Source of the DNA: Mesomycoplasma ovipneumoniae ATCC 29419 | Lineage (GTDB): Bacteria > Bacillota_I > Bacilli_A > Mycoplasmatales > Metamycoplasmataceae | NCBI RefSeq assembly: GCF_028885435.1 | Contig: NZ_CP118522.1 | Span: forward strand, 186,001 to 250,000 | Direction of reading: 5' to 3' | Length of the DNA: 64,000 bases | In this document: one piece after another, positions 11,337 to 21,799 of the stretch | Position numbering within the stretch: the stretch's first letter is position 1 | Layout of the letters: each line of letters starts with the position of its first letter | The notes under the pieces: generated by a model | Told to the model about the DNA's origin: nothing | Databases searched by the model: none | The model's input: the letters and a program-made list of their open reading frames with translations, nothing else | Translations under genes and position numbers: made by a program

Positions 11337-14270
11337 TTATTTTATTATTTTATATTTTCCCTTATCTGATAGAAACAATTTAAATTTATACTTTTTTCCT
11401 AATTCAAGTGATAAATAATCTGGATTGTTTGAATAGGCTTTGATTGTCGTTTCACCATCTGTTAGAGTTAGATAATAAAATGTAAAACCATTCTTTGCAA
11501 CATATTCCTTTACATTTTTTAACTCAAGATCTAATAAATATTCATTAGTAGGTCTTAAATCTTTAAGTGGAATTTGACCTGCAACAATCGGAGCCTGCTT
11601 TTTTTCAATAAAAGACATCCCGAGATATTTTATTTCATTTTTGTAGTTTTCTTCTTCATCATAAGGTAGTTTTTCAAGCAAATTTGACTCAGTTTCGCTG
11701 TTATTTTCAAGGGCGACCAAATTTCCATCTTTATCAGTTAAGACTAAAGTAGCATGATTTCAAAGTAAATCTAAATTATGAGCTAAAGTTTCTTGATTTG
11801 CAAATTCTTTTAGTGAATTTGCATAAATTAATTTTTCAATTGCAACTTTTGAAAAATTAATTATTTTCATTCGTCTTATAAAATCAAGGAAAGACTTATA
11901 TTTTCCATTTTTTTCACGTTCTTCAACAATTGATTTAATCGCAATTGCTCCAAGACCTTTTATCATTAAAAGTGGGAGGTAAATCCTGTTATTTTGTTCA
12001 GAATAAGTCGCCTTGTGGGACGAAAAGTTAATATTTGGCTGTAAAATCTGAATGCCAAAATTTTTTGCTTCTTGAACATATTTTTTAATATTTGCCTGAG
12101 CTCCGTTTTCATTTGAAATAAGCTCGGCAAAAAAATAAAGGGGAAATTTAGCTTTTAAATAAGCCATTTTATAGGCTAAATTTGCATAAGCAACCGCGTG
12201 GGCTTTATTAAAACCATAGTCAGCAAATTCATAAATTTTATCATAAATTTCAGCGACTAATTTAGGATCACGCCCTAATTTAGCGCCTCCTTCAAGGAAA
12301 TGTTTCTTAATTTGTTCCAGTTTTGATTCATCTTTTTTGGAAATAGCAACACGAATTATATCCGCCTGAGCCAAATCAAAACCTGCAACAACTTGGCAAA
12401 TTTCCATAATTTGCTCTTGGTAAATAATAACTCCAAAAGTTGACTCAAGAATTTTGTCATATTCAGGAAAATATTTAGGTCAATTTCTACTTTTTTTGTT
12501 TGTTGCGTAGGTCGGAATTTGCTTAATTGGTCCAGGTCGATAAAGTGAAATTACCGCAACAACATCATTAATTGAATTTACACCGATTTTTATAATACTT
12601 GCTGTCATTCCAGGCGACTCAAGTTGGAAAATCCCGCTTGTTTTTCCTTCAGATAAAAGTTTATTTGCACTTTTATCATAGATCGGAAGTTCATTAAATT
12701 GTAAATTGTGACCTTTTTTATTAATTTCGGCAAGAATATTTGCCACAATAGTCAAATTTTTGAGACCTAAAAGGTCAATTTTCAAAAGTGAAAAATCTTC
12801 AATAAATTCAGCAGAATACTGAATCTGATTAAGATTTTCCTTTGAATAATGAAGCGGAACTAGCTCAGAAATTTGTCTTTTTGAAAGCACAATTCCGGCT
12901 GCATGAGTTGAGGACTGACGGGGCATTCCTTCCAAAAAGACACTGATTTCATAGATTTTTTTGTAAATAACGCTGTTGTCTTGACCTTGAAAATTGTCAC
13001 CTTTTTGGATTAGTTTATAAAATTCGGACTTAGTATTTTGATAAAGTTGAGCTAGTGTCGTATTTGGGCTAATTAATTTAGCATTTTTATTAATTTGAAC
13101 CTCAGGAATACCAAAACCTTTTGAAATATCACGAAAAATACTTTTTGCCGCAAGTGTCGAAAAAGTGATAATTGTCGCACAATGTTCTGGACCGTATTTT
13201 TGAAAAAGATAGTCAATTACCTCATTTCGACGGGTATCTTGAATATCAATATCAATATCGGGCATTGATATTCGTTTAGGATTCAAAAACCTTTCAAAAA
13301 TTAGGTTGTATTTTAAAGGATTAACGGCGGTAATATCTAATAAATAAGCAATCAGCGATCCAGAAGCCGAACCTCTACCTGGCCCAATTAGAATATTATT
13401 TTGTTTGGCTCATTTAAGTAAATCCCAAATTATCAAAAAATAGTTACTGAATTTTAGTTCAGAAATTATTTTATATTCATATTTTAACCTTGAGGAGTAG
13501 TTGTAATTTTCAAGCTCAGCTCTTTTTTTGTTTATTGCTTCAATTAGAACATTTTTTAAAATAATATCAGGATCACTTTGGCCTGTTTTGTCTAAATTTG
13601 GCAAATTAATGCCAAATTTAGGAAATTCAATTTTAATATTTTCAACAAGTCCGTTGGTTCTCTTGATAATTTCAGGTTCAATTTCAACTTCTCAGTCATC
13701 AAAATCGTACAATTTTTGGCTAGCATCAAAAACTTCGCCTTTGATTTTGTAAAGCGCTTCTAAATAAATTTTCTCTGATGCATGAAGTACATTTCGTTCT
13801 TGGACATAAATTGCATTGCTAATTTTGGGATTATTTTCGACAATATAGTAGTTTTTTAAACTGTTTTGTCCTAAAAAGGTTGACAGTTGCACCTTTTTTT
13901 GACAGTAAAACCCTTTTTTGGGGTGGTCAATAATAATTATATTGTCTTGATTTTGTAAGTCACTGAGAAAAATGTCCTCATTTTTTGTTTTTTTGGTTGA
14001 GATTGTCGACAAAAAAACATAGCCTTGATAGTTTTTTGCAAGCAAAATAAAATGAAATTTTTCAATTTCAATTTCAAGACCAATTACAGGATTAATCCCG
14101 TTTTCTTTACATAATTTGTAAAACTTTGGAACCCCAAACATTGTGTTAAAATCAGTTAAAACTAATGTTTTTAGATTATTTTTTAGTGCAAAATCAACTA
14201 AAGAGTCTAATTTGATTGTTGATGATAAAAATGTATATTCGCTTCTTGTGTGTAAATTTATTAGATTCAT
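11337..14270 (-). CDS. dnaE: DNA polymerase III subunit alpha (DnaE type)
   Basis: 977-residue replicative polymerase. The N-terminal PHP domain begins MNLINLHTRSEYTFLSSTIK. The polymerase palm carries MPDIDIDIQDTRRNEVIDYL with the catalytic Asp pair, preceded by ILIGPGRGSASGSLIAYLL; EGMPRQSSTHAAGIVLS, ISLYRPGP and the fingers motif YGFNKAHAVAYANLAYKMAYLK follow. It ends with a short OB-like region. There is no exonuclease insertion, so it is DnaE rather than PolC. All internal UGA are Trp. The N-terminal PHP metal-site residues look reduced (LTDFNT rather than the usual LTDHGN-like form), as in DnaE proteins with inactive PHP domains. Confidence 0.93.
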
Positions 14271-14304
14271 ATTTAAAGTAATTTTATTTTAAATTTAAAA
14301 AAAT

Positions 14305-14345
14305 TCATTTATTTTTTGAAAAAATGTCAAAAAAATAAATGAATT
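14305..14345. terminator. Bidirectional-type hairpin upstream of dnaE
   Basis: A 13-bp inverted repeat, TTCATTTATTTTTT / AAAAAATAAATGAA, with a short loop. It lies between dnaE and the IS-rich segment; the T-rich stem arm would allow termination of either strand. Confidence 0.45.
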
Positions 14346-14374
14346 TTCCTTGAAAAACTTTTTAAATAGTTAGT

Positions 14375-14516
14375 CCTGAGTTTGACAGTTTGATGGCAAA
14401 TTCACTTTTTAGCGAGTATAAATAGGCAGAAATACCCATAAATCAGTGTTTTTTGAGGCTAAAACCTTAATTTTTATAGTTTCGAAATTAACCTTTTGAA
14501 AAAAAAAAAAAAAATG
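14375..14516 (-). mobile_element. MITE half-element (reverse orientation) left of the tandem IS3 pair
   Basis: Starts with the terminal repeat CCTGAGTTTGACAGTTTGAT and runs through the block matching TAAATCAGTGTTTTTTG and a 16-A run to AATGTTTG, where IS3 sequence begins. This is one half of the MITE only. The other flank of the tandem IS3 pair carries a half in the opposite orientation. Confidence 0.8.
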
Positions 14517-14520
14517 TTTG

Positions 14521-15931
14521 TAAGTTAATTAAGTTAATATATTAATTTCAGACACATTCAAAAAAGGTGTGTTAAAATGAAACAATACAAATTTACAGTT
14601 GAAGACAAATTTAAATACATTAAAATTGCCGAATCTAAAGGGCTAAAAAACGCAATTTTGGATTTTGCAGAAGAATTTAGAGAAATTTACAAAAACAAAT
14701 CTAAAAGTAAAAAGCGGATAAAGAATGAATGTTGCATATATACGCTAATAATTTGATAAGAAATTGGCAAAAAAGTTTTATAATAATGATATGAAAAGTT
14801 TAATTAGTACTCGTGGAAAAATCAAATCTCCACGCAAACCAAAAAAGAAATATACAATTAACGATCTTTCCGAAAATGATCGTGGAATTTATCAAGAAAT
14901 AGTGGAGAGGGTTCTTAAAAGATCCGGAATTGACCCCGCAATTATTCTTGAGGAGCTCAAAAAATTAAAACAAGAACAAGAGAAAGATAAAGATAAAATC
15001 GAAAATTGCACTAGAATTTGTAGCGTTTTTAACGTTAATCGCACTTCTATTTATGAGAAAATAAGGGTGAAAAAACCACCAAAGAAAATGATTTATGATG
15101 AAGACTTACTTGAGTGAATTCGTGAAAATTTCTATTTATATCGAAAGGTAAAAGGCCGCGACATCCTATATAATATTTACATAAATCAGGAAATTATGTA
15201 AGCACGTACGTGTTTCAAAAACACTACGAATTTTTAGGATTAAAATCAATTGCTTATAAAAAGCAAGGAAAACCGGCACCAAAAGAGAAAAAGTTTACAC
15301 GAATTTGGACTGAAGATCATATCAAAGGTGAATTTAGCTCAGAAAATTTTGGTGAAAAATGATTTGCTGATATTAAATTTATCAAAATTAACAACGAATG
15401 ATTTTACCTACACTCAATTATTGAAACAAAATCCAATTACTTGCTCAATTTTTCGATTTCTAAAACAAGATTTTCAGAAGAAACTATAAACTTAGTAAAA
15501 CAAACAATCAAAAAGTATAATATTAAACCAAAATTTTTCCATTCAGATCATGGCGTGGAATATGCGAACTACAAATTTGCTAATTTTTTAAAACAAAACA
15601 ATATCCAACAATCAATGTCACCAAAAGGCAATGCCCTTGCAAACAGACCTATTGAATATTTTTATGCAGTTTTTCAACGAGAATTGCTTAATATTGAGGG
15701 CGAAAATTTTGAAAATGTAGCTATTGCTTATCAAAAAATAAGTGAATTTATTGATTGGTATAACTATGAAAGGCCTCAAAGTTGCTTATCATATAAAAAC
15801 TCCAAGCTATTATATGAGGTAAATTATTTGTCCAAATTTTTTAAAATGAACATGCTAGAAAAAATTAACAAAAGTGGTGCAATCAAAATCATAGGTAAAA
15901 AACTAATTGTCTGAGATTTTTCTACTTATTT
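14521..15931 (+). mobile_element. IS3-family element, copy 1 (inactivated)
   Basis: About 1.41 kb, nearly identical to the copies at 15940-17343 and 40927-42330. Left end TAAGTTAATATATTAATTTC with a local 9-bp duplication, right end CTACTTATTT; both ends share the TCAGACA core near the tip, in inverted orientation. The octamer AATGTTTG lies on its left and again between copy 1 and copy 2, consistent with a short target duplication or tandem duplication of element plus target. End positions are approximate. Confidence 0.82.
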
Positions 15932-15947
15932 AATGTTTGTAAGTTAA
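14577..15947 (+). pseudogene. IS3-family transposase, frameshifted (copy 1)
   Basis: Compared with the single intact 415-residue ORF of the third copy (42283 to 41036), this gene has lost one A near 14716 (five A instead of six), one A near 14770 (six instead of seven), and one G near 15189 (GG instead of GGG), and gained one A near 15798. The last change replaces the canonical C-terminal YKTPSYYMR stop by an out-of-frame tail that runs past the element end. The DDE residues are still encoded in pieces (WFADIKF, FHSDHGVEY, RPIEYFYAVFQREL). Confidence 0.85.
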
Positions 15948-17343
15948 TATATTAATTTCAGACACATTCAAAAAAGGTGTGTTAAAATGAAACAATACAA
16001 ATTTACAGTTGAAGACAAATTTAAATACATTAAAATTGCCGAATCTAAAGGGCTAAAAACGCAATTTTGGATTTTGCAGAAGAATTTAGAGAAATTTACA
16101 AAAACAAATCTAAAAGTAAAAAAAGCGGATAAAGAATGAATGTTGCATATATACGCTAATAATTTGATAAGAAATTGGCAAAAAAAGTTTTATAATAATG
16201 ATATGAAAAGTTTAATTAGTACTCGTGGAAAAATCAAATCTCCACGCAAACCAAAAAAGAAATATACAATTAACGATCTTTCCGAAAATGATCGTGGAAT
16301 TTATCAAGAAATAGTGGAGAGGGTTCTTAAAAGATCCGGAATTGACCCCGCAATTATTCTTGAGGAGCTCAAAAAATTAAAACAAGAACAAGAGAAAGAT
16401 AAAGATAAAATCGAAAATTGCACTAGAATTTGTAGCGTTTTTAACGTTAATCGCACTTCTATTTATGAGAAAATAAGGGTGAAAAAACCACCAAAGAAAA
16501 TGATTTATGATGAAGACTTACTTGAGTGAATTCGTGAAAATTTCTATTTATATCGAAAGGTAAAAGGCCGCGACATCCTATATAATATTTACATAAATCA
16601 GGAAATTATGTAAGCACGTACGTGTTTCAAAAACACTACGAATTTTTAGGATTAAAATCAATTGCTTATAAAAAGCAAGGAAAACCGGCACCAAAAGAGA
16701 AAAAGTTTACACGAATTTGGACTGAAGATCATATCAAAGGTGAATTTAGCTCAGAAAATTTTGGTGAAAAATGATTTGCTGATATTAAATTTATCAAAAT
16801 TAACAACGAATGATTTTACCTACACTCAATTATTGAAACAAAATCCAATTACTTGCTCAATTTTTCGATTTCTAAAACAAGATTTTCAGAAGAAACTATA
16901 AACTTAGTAAAACAAACAATCAAAAAGTATAATATTAAACCAAAATTTTTCCATTCAGATCATGGAGTGGAATATGCGAACTACAAATTTGCTAATTTTT
17001 TAAAGCAAAACAATATCCAACAATCAATGTCACCAAAAGGTTATGCCCTTGCAAACCGGCCTATTGAATATTTTTATGCAGTTTTTCAACGCGAATTGCT
17101 TAATATTGAGGGCGAAAATTTTGAAAATGTAGCTATTGCTTATCAAAAAATAAGTGAATTTATTGATTGGTATAACTATGAAAGGCCTCAAAGTTGCTTA
17201 TCATATAAAAACTCCAAGCTATTATATGAGGTAAATTATTTGTCCAAATTTTTTAAAATGAACATGCTAGAAAAAATTAACAAAAGTGGTGCAATCAAAA
17301 TCATAGGTAAAAAACTAATTGTCTGAGATTTTTCTACTTATTT
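15940..17343 (+). mobile_element. IS3-family element, copy 2 (inactivated), tandem to copy 1
   Basis: 1.40 kb, same orientation as copy 1 with only eight bases between them. Such head-to-tail pairs arise by insertion of one element at the end of another or by unequal recombination. The right flank is the right half of a forward MITE (TTTTAGGCCAAGCA then 16 T), not the continuation of the reverse MITE that flanks copy 1. Confidence 0.82.
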
Positions 17344-17398
17344 AATTTTAGGCCAAGCATTTTTTTTTTTTTTTTGCAAAAGGTTGATTTTAAAATAA
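15987..17398 (+). pseudogene. IS3-family transposase, frameshifted (copy 2)
   Basis: Has five A instead of six near 16056 and seven A instead of six near 16120; these compensate, so a ~21-residue segment is read in another frame (GLKTQFWILQKNL) without a stop. It shares the GG-for-GGG deletion near 16601, which separates the first 208 codons from the DDE domain, and the extra A near the C-terminus, after which the frame runs out of the element into the MITE. Shared lesions show that copies 1 and 2 descend from one already damaged element. Confidence 0.85.
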
Positions 17399-17502
17399 TG
17401 AAAAATTAAGATTTTAGCGTAAAAAACCCGGATTTACGGGTATTTTTTCATATTTTTATTCACTAAAAAGTGAATTTTTGCCATCAAACTGTCAAACTCG
17501 GG
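17347..17502 (+). mobile_element. MITE half-element (forward) right of the tandem IS3 pair
   Basis: Right half of the MITE: GGCCAAGCA, 16 T, GCAAAAGG, the GGATTTACGGGTATTT block, CACTAAAAAGTGAA and the terminal repeat ending CTGTCAAACTCGGG. Together with the reverse half at 14375-14516 it forms ~140-bp inverted arms around the IS3 pair. The remaining gap to trmL holds nothing else that I recognise. Confidence 0.8.
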
Positions 17503-17581
17503 AAAAAATAAAAAAATGGCAAAAAATTCTAAACTTTTGATAAAAGATTTAGAATTTTTTTAAAAGATATAACAAAAACAA

Positions 17582-18103
17582 TTAGTCAAGATAATTTTTA
17601 CCTTTTTGAACCTCAAAGCAAGACAGTCCGCTAAAATCAAGTTGGCGATAAATTTCGTATGCAACAATAACAACAGAATTTGCTAAATTGAGCGATCTAG
17701 CATGAGGTGACATTGGAATTCGTAGGCATTTTTCCTTGTTTGATTTCAGAATTTCAATTGGAATTCCAGTTGATTCTCTACCAAAAATGAGGAAAATCTC
17801 GCTATTATTATTCTTAAATTCGGTTTTAAAATCTATTTGCGAATAAACTTTTTGGCCATAACGAGTTATAAAATAAAGATTTTTTGTGCTATATTTTTTT
17901 TCAAAATTTTGTCAGTCACTGTGAATTTCATGTTGAATTTCAGACAAAAGAATTCCAGCCGCTGGCCTTTTTAAGTGTTTTGGATCTAGATCAAATGCAA
18001 TAGGCTTTATTATATGCAGTTTCATATTTAAAACAAAGCAAGAACGGATAATATTGCCTGTATTTGGGCCTATTTCGGGCTGAAATAGCACAATGTTAAT
18101 CAT
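17582..18103 (-). CDS. trmL: tRNA (cytidine/uridine-2'-O-)-methyltransferase, TrmL type
   Basis: 173-residue SPOUT methyltransferase that 2'-O-methylates the wobble position 34 of tRNA-Leu isoacceptors. Motifs: NIVLFQPEIGPNTGNIIRSC at the N-terminus, LIFGRESTGIP (motif 2) and RIPMSPHARSLNLANSVVIV (motif 3, the knotted SAM site). The small size without extra domains is typical of TrmL. Its ATG overlaps the end of the upstream DUF1934 gene by 8 bp, so the two are translationally coupled in the gltX operon. Confidence 0.9.
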
Positions 18104-18500
18104 TTATAAACTCCAAAGTGGTAAGATATGTTGAAATTTTCGAATCTTCTGAACCATTATTTTTGAGAAAAAGGTCATATTCAATCTTAATAAATTCTGA
18201 ATTTATTTCTAATTTTGTTAAAAGAGTATTGACTATAAGTTCCATTCCATTAGTAATAAACATATTTTCAACATAGTTATTTAATTCAAAAAATAATGTG
18301 TTTTCGCCAGAAAATACTGTTAAATTTTTGTCAAAAATTTCAAATCTTATCATCATGTTATTTTCAGGATTTTGCGTTTCATAAACATCAGTTTCGGTGT
18401 TATTAATTCTTTGCTTTGAAATGTAAATTGCGTTGATAAATTCGACCATTTTTGTGTCTTGGTCGCCAATAATAGTTCTAAGAGAAAATCTTACTTTCAT
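18096..18500 (-). CDS. DUF1934 family protein
   Basis: 134-residue small beta-rich protein similar in size and style to the DUF1934 (YwiB-like) calycin-type proteins of Firmicutes and mollicutes. No signal peptide or membrane segment. Sequence starts [20 protein letters not shown]; a conserved-looking segment is FSGENTLFFELNNYVENM. Function unknown. Its ATG lies inside the last codons of gltX and its stop overlaps trmL, so it is embedded in a translation-related operon. Confidence 0.6.
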   Translation of the reverse strand: MKVRFSLRTIIGDQDTKMVEFINAIYISKQRINNTETDVYETQNPENNMMIRFEIFDKNLTVFSGENTLFFELNNYVENMFITNGMELIVNTLLTKLEINSEFIKIEYDLFLKNNGSEDSKISTYLTTLEFIND

Positions 18501-19894
18501 TTTTTAAGCCTTTTTTGAATTATTTGCGGACCTAAAAGTCAAATTGCCCTTGCTAATTCAGGACCAGATTCAGCTCATGTTGTTGCCAGTCGTAAAGGCA
18601 ACAGTAAATTTTTACCTTTTATTTTTAAGGTTTGGCCAATTTCCTTAATTAAATTTTCAATTTTTGAAAATTGCCAGTCATCATAGTCAATTTTTTGTGA
18701 AAAAAGTTGAATTGGTTGGTGATTTGATTGCTCAAGCAAATCGATTATTTTTTGGCTCATTGAGTCTTGGGGCTTTGTGAAAAAATCTAGATTTTCAAAA
18801 AAGTCGCTGTATTTTACAGCACTTTTTTGAAATGTTTCAACAAAAAAGCGATTTCATTCAGAGTTTGTCTCAAGATTTAAATGCGGTAAAATTTGGTCTG
18901 TTTCCATTTTTGAAATGTAAGATTTTGAAAACCAGTTTAATTTTTCAGTGTCAAAATATGAAGGTGCTTTTGAAAGTCTCTTAAAATCAAAGGCTTTAAT
19001 TAATTCATCGTGCTCAAAAAATTCGCGAGAATCAGCGCTAGTTCAACCTAAAAGTGCTAAAAAATTAAAAACAGCATGACTATGATAACCTTGATTTTTA
19101 TAGTCCTCGATAAATTGGAAAAGTGATGAGTCTCTTTTTGACAGTTTTTTACCATTTTTATCGGTAATTATTGTAAGGTGACCAAATTCTGGTTTTTCAA
19201 ATGAAAAAGCCTCATAAAGCGCAATTTGTTTTGGAGTGTTTGAAATATGCTCTTCTCCACGGAAAATATGAGTGATTTTCATGTCATAATCATCAACAAC
19301 AACAGCAAAATTATATGTTGGAAATCCGTCAGATTTTATAATAACTCAATCGCTAATGGCAGAACCTTCAAAGCAAATTTTTCCGCGAACTAAATCATTT
19401 CAGCAATAATTTTTGTTTTTATCAACAGCAAATCTAATAACAAACTCGTTATTTTCTAGACGTTTTTGCTTTTCAGTCTCAGAAATTTTAAGTCAGTTTT
19501 TGTCATAGCGAAAACTAAAAATACCTTGTTTTTCTTGCTCTTTTTTTTGCTCTTCAAGTTCACTGGCATTGTCAAAAGCATAATATGCAAAACCTTTTTG
19601 AACCAGTTCTTGGGCTAATTTTTGATAGCGCTGAATTTTTTCTGACTGACGGTATGGTCCATATTCTGAAACTGTTCCAGGTTTTTCATCTGGAAAAATT
19701 CCGAGCCATTCTAAATTTTCAATCTGCGAGCGCTCACCGTCTTTGATATTTCTTTGGGTGTCAGTGTCTTCGATTCGTAAAATAAAATCGCCACCGTGAT
19801 GTTTTGCAAAAAGATAATTAATAAGCGCAGTCCGAGCTCCACCAATGTGCAAAAATCCAGTTGGTGAAGGGGCGTAGCGTGTTCTAATTTTCAT
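18491..19894 (-). CDS. gltX: Glutamyl-tRNA synthetase
   Basis: 467-residue class I aminoacyl-tRNA synthetase that charges tRNA-Glu (and probably tRNA-Gln, where mollicutes use amidation). HIGH motif in [23 protein letters not shown] motif as [29 protein letters not shown] is the family-typical middle segment. UGA codons are Trp, including one three codons before the end: the gene terminates at the TAA at 18491-18493, which overlaps the DUF1934 start as AAATGAAAGTAA. A GAAAGGAAAA ribosome-binding site precedes the ATG. Confidence 0.95.
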
Positions 19895-19920
19895 TTTTTC
19901 CTTTCAATTTTTAGATTGCA

Positions 19921-19966
19921 AAACTCAAATTATGCTATAAATTTATAGGATAATTTGAGTTTTTTT
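19921..19966. terminator. Hairpin overlapping the prmC stop
   Basis: Long inverted repeat with arms ACTCAAATTAT and ATAATTTGAGT around CTATAAATTTATAG. The prmC stop TAG lies inside the hairpin. On the minus strand it ends in TTTTGC; on the plus strand in seven T. It separates the prfA-prmC and gltX transcription units. Confidence 0.55.
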
Positions 19967-20663
19967 GCCAATAAGCAAATCTTGGTTTTTGATTTATATC
20001 ATTTTCAATTTTGAATTCAGGAAAATTTTTTTTGAAAAAATTGACACTATCTTTGTCAATTTCAAAAAAAATTCAACCTTTATCATTCAGAAAATTATCA
20101 ATTTGATCCATTATTTTTTGATAAAATGAAAAAGGCTCCGGTTCAGAAAATAATGCAGACTCAGGTTCGAAATTAATAACTGACTCATCAAGTTTTTGCC
20201 TTCTAAGATAGGGAGGATTTGAGACAATAATGTCAAATTTTTGGCCACTAATATTGCTAAAAAGGTCAGATTTTACAACACTTACATCTAAATTGTTGTA
20301 TTTTGCGTTTAATTTTGTTTGCAAAATTGCCTCATCACTAATATCAACCAAAGTAATTTTTGCACCACTAAATTTGGCAAGAGCAAGGCCAATAAATCCT
20401 GAACCACAACACAAATCAAGAACAAAACTGTCTTTTTTAATTACTTTTTTTACTTTTTGCAGTAATTCTTGTGTTTCATAACGGGGAATAAAAACTTTTT
20501 GATCCAAAAAAATTCGAACATTTTCCATTTCGATAAATCCAATGATTTTTTGGACTGGATAGTTCATTTCTAACTTTAAAAGTTCAAGTTTGGAAACTTC
20601 TAAGGGCAAATTATAACGTTGTTTTTCCTTTAAAAGTTCCAATTTTCGACTATTTATCTCCAT
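19935..20663 (-). CDS. prmC: Release factor glutamine methyltransferase
   Basis: 242-residue SAM-dependent methyltransferase that modifies the GGQ glutamine of release factors. SAM-binding motif [18 protein letters not shown], substrate-side NPPY motif in [11 protein letters not shown], and [19 protein letters not shown] typical of PrmC/HemK. Its start overlaps the 3' end of prfA by 14 bp, the usual pairing of the enzyme with its substrate. One UGA (Trp) lies near the C-terminus (NDKGWIFFEI). Confidence 0.93.
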
Positions 20664-21735
20664 AGCTTTGCAAGATTAACTCGGCTCTTTCTTGAGATAA
20701 TAAGGCTTCAATTATTGGATTTAGACTTCCTTGGATGACCGGTTTTAATGAACAAGAAAATCCTATTCGGTGGTCGGTGAGGCGGTCTTGAGGGTAGTTA
20801 TAAGTTCTAATTTTTTCAGAACGAGCCCCTGATCCGGCAAGTTTACGAAAATTAGCTTGTGTTTCAAGTCTTTTTTGAACTTCCAAGTTATAAATTTTTG
20901 ACCTCAAAATTCCCATGGCAATTTCTTTGTTACCAATTTGGGATCGCTCATCTTGCGAAGTGACGACAATTCCGGTGGGAATATGGGTAATTCTAACGGC
21001 CGAATCGGTTGTATTTACAGACTGACCACCAGCCCCTGAAGAGCGATAAGTGTCAATTTTAAGATCTGAAGGGTTAATTTCGACTTCAATTTTGCTGTCA
21101 ATTTTTGGCATCACGGTAACTGTAGCAGTTGAGGTGTGAATTCTGCCCATTGTTTCAGTTTCAGGAACTCGTTGAACACGGTGGACACCTGATTCAAATT
21201 TAAGTTTTGAGTATATATTTTGACCAGAAATTTGGAAAAAAATCTGTGAAAAACCGCCAGCAAGTGCAAGTGATGAGCTAAGAACTTTAACTTTTGCCCT
21301 TTGGGAATCAGCTCATTTTTGGTACATGCGAAAAAGATCACCAACAAAAATATTAGCCTCATCACCCCCAGCAGCCCCGCGGATTTCAACAATTACGTCT
21401 TTATCGTCATTTTCGTCTTTTGGAAGCATTAAAATTAAGAGCTTTTCTTCGAGTGCTTCAATATTTTTATTGGCAGTTGCAATTTCTGATTTTGCTAACT
21501 GTTGTAATTCAGGGTCTTTTTCTTGACTAAGAAGTATTTTTGCATCTTCAAGTGTTTGCTGATTTTTTAAAAGTAAATCAAAAGTCAAAGAAATTTCTTC
21601 AATTGAAGAAATTTCTTTTGCGATTTCTAAATATTTTTTTTGATTATTAATTACTTCATCAGTTAGTAAAAGCTGACTTAAGTCTTGATATTTTTTGTGA
21701 ATTTTTTCTAAAGAGTCTAAAAATTTTTTTTCCAT
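20650..21735 (-). CDS. prfA: Peptide chain release factor 1
   Basis: 361-residue class I release factor for UAA and UAG. GGQ catalytic loop in [19 protein letters not shown]; the N-terminal coiled coil and the acidic [10 protein letters not shown] region are intact. Mollicutes that read UGA as Trp have lost RF2, consistent with the UGA use in this window. A GGTGG-type ribosome-binding site precedes the ATG. First gene of the prfA-prmC pair. Confidence 0.95.
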
Positions 21736-21749
21736 TGTTAGTCCACCTA

Positions 21750-21799
21750 CGTTTTTATTTTTAAAATTTTAATTTTTTTATAAATTTTAAAAATAAAAG
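21750..21799. terminator. Hairpin between the DUF31 gene and prfA
   Basis: AT-only inverted repeat (TTTTATTTTTAAAATTT / AAATTTTAAAAATAAAA) directly after the stop of the DUF31 lipoprotein gene on the minus strand and before prfA. It most likely terminates the lipoprotein transcript. Confidence 0.45.

Noticed and set aside
15250-15489. 79-residue ORF repeated in all three IS3 copies
   Set aside because: It is a shadow in another frame of the transposase DDE domain (the true frame encodes WFADIKFIKINNEWF).
14577-17326. Programmed -1 frameshift between orfA and orfB of the IS3 element
   Set aside because: The third copy has GGG where these have GG and is one open frame; the break is a lesion, not a programmed site.
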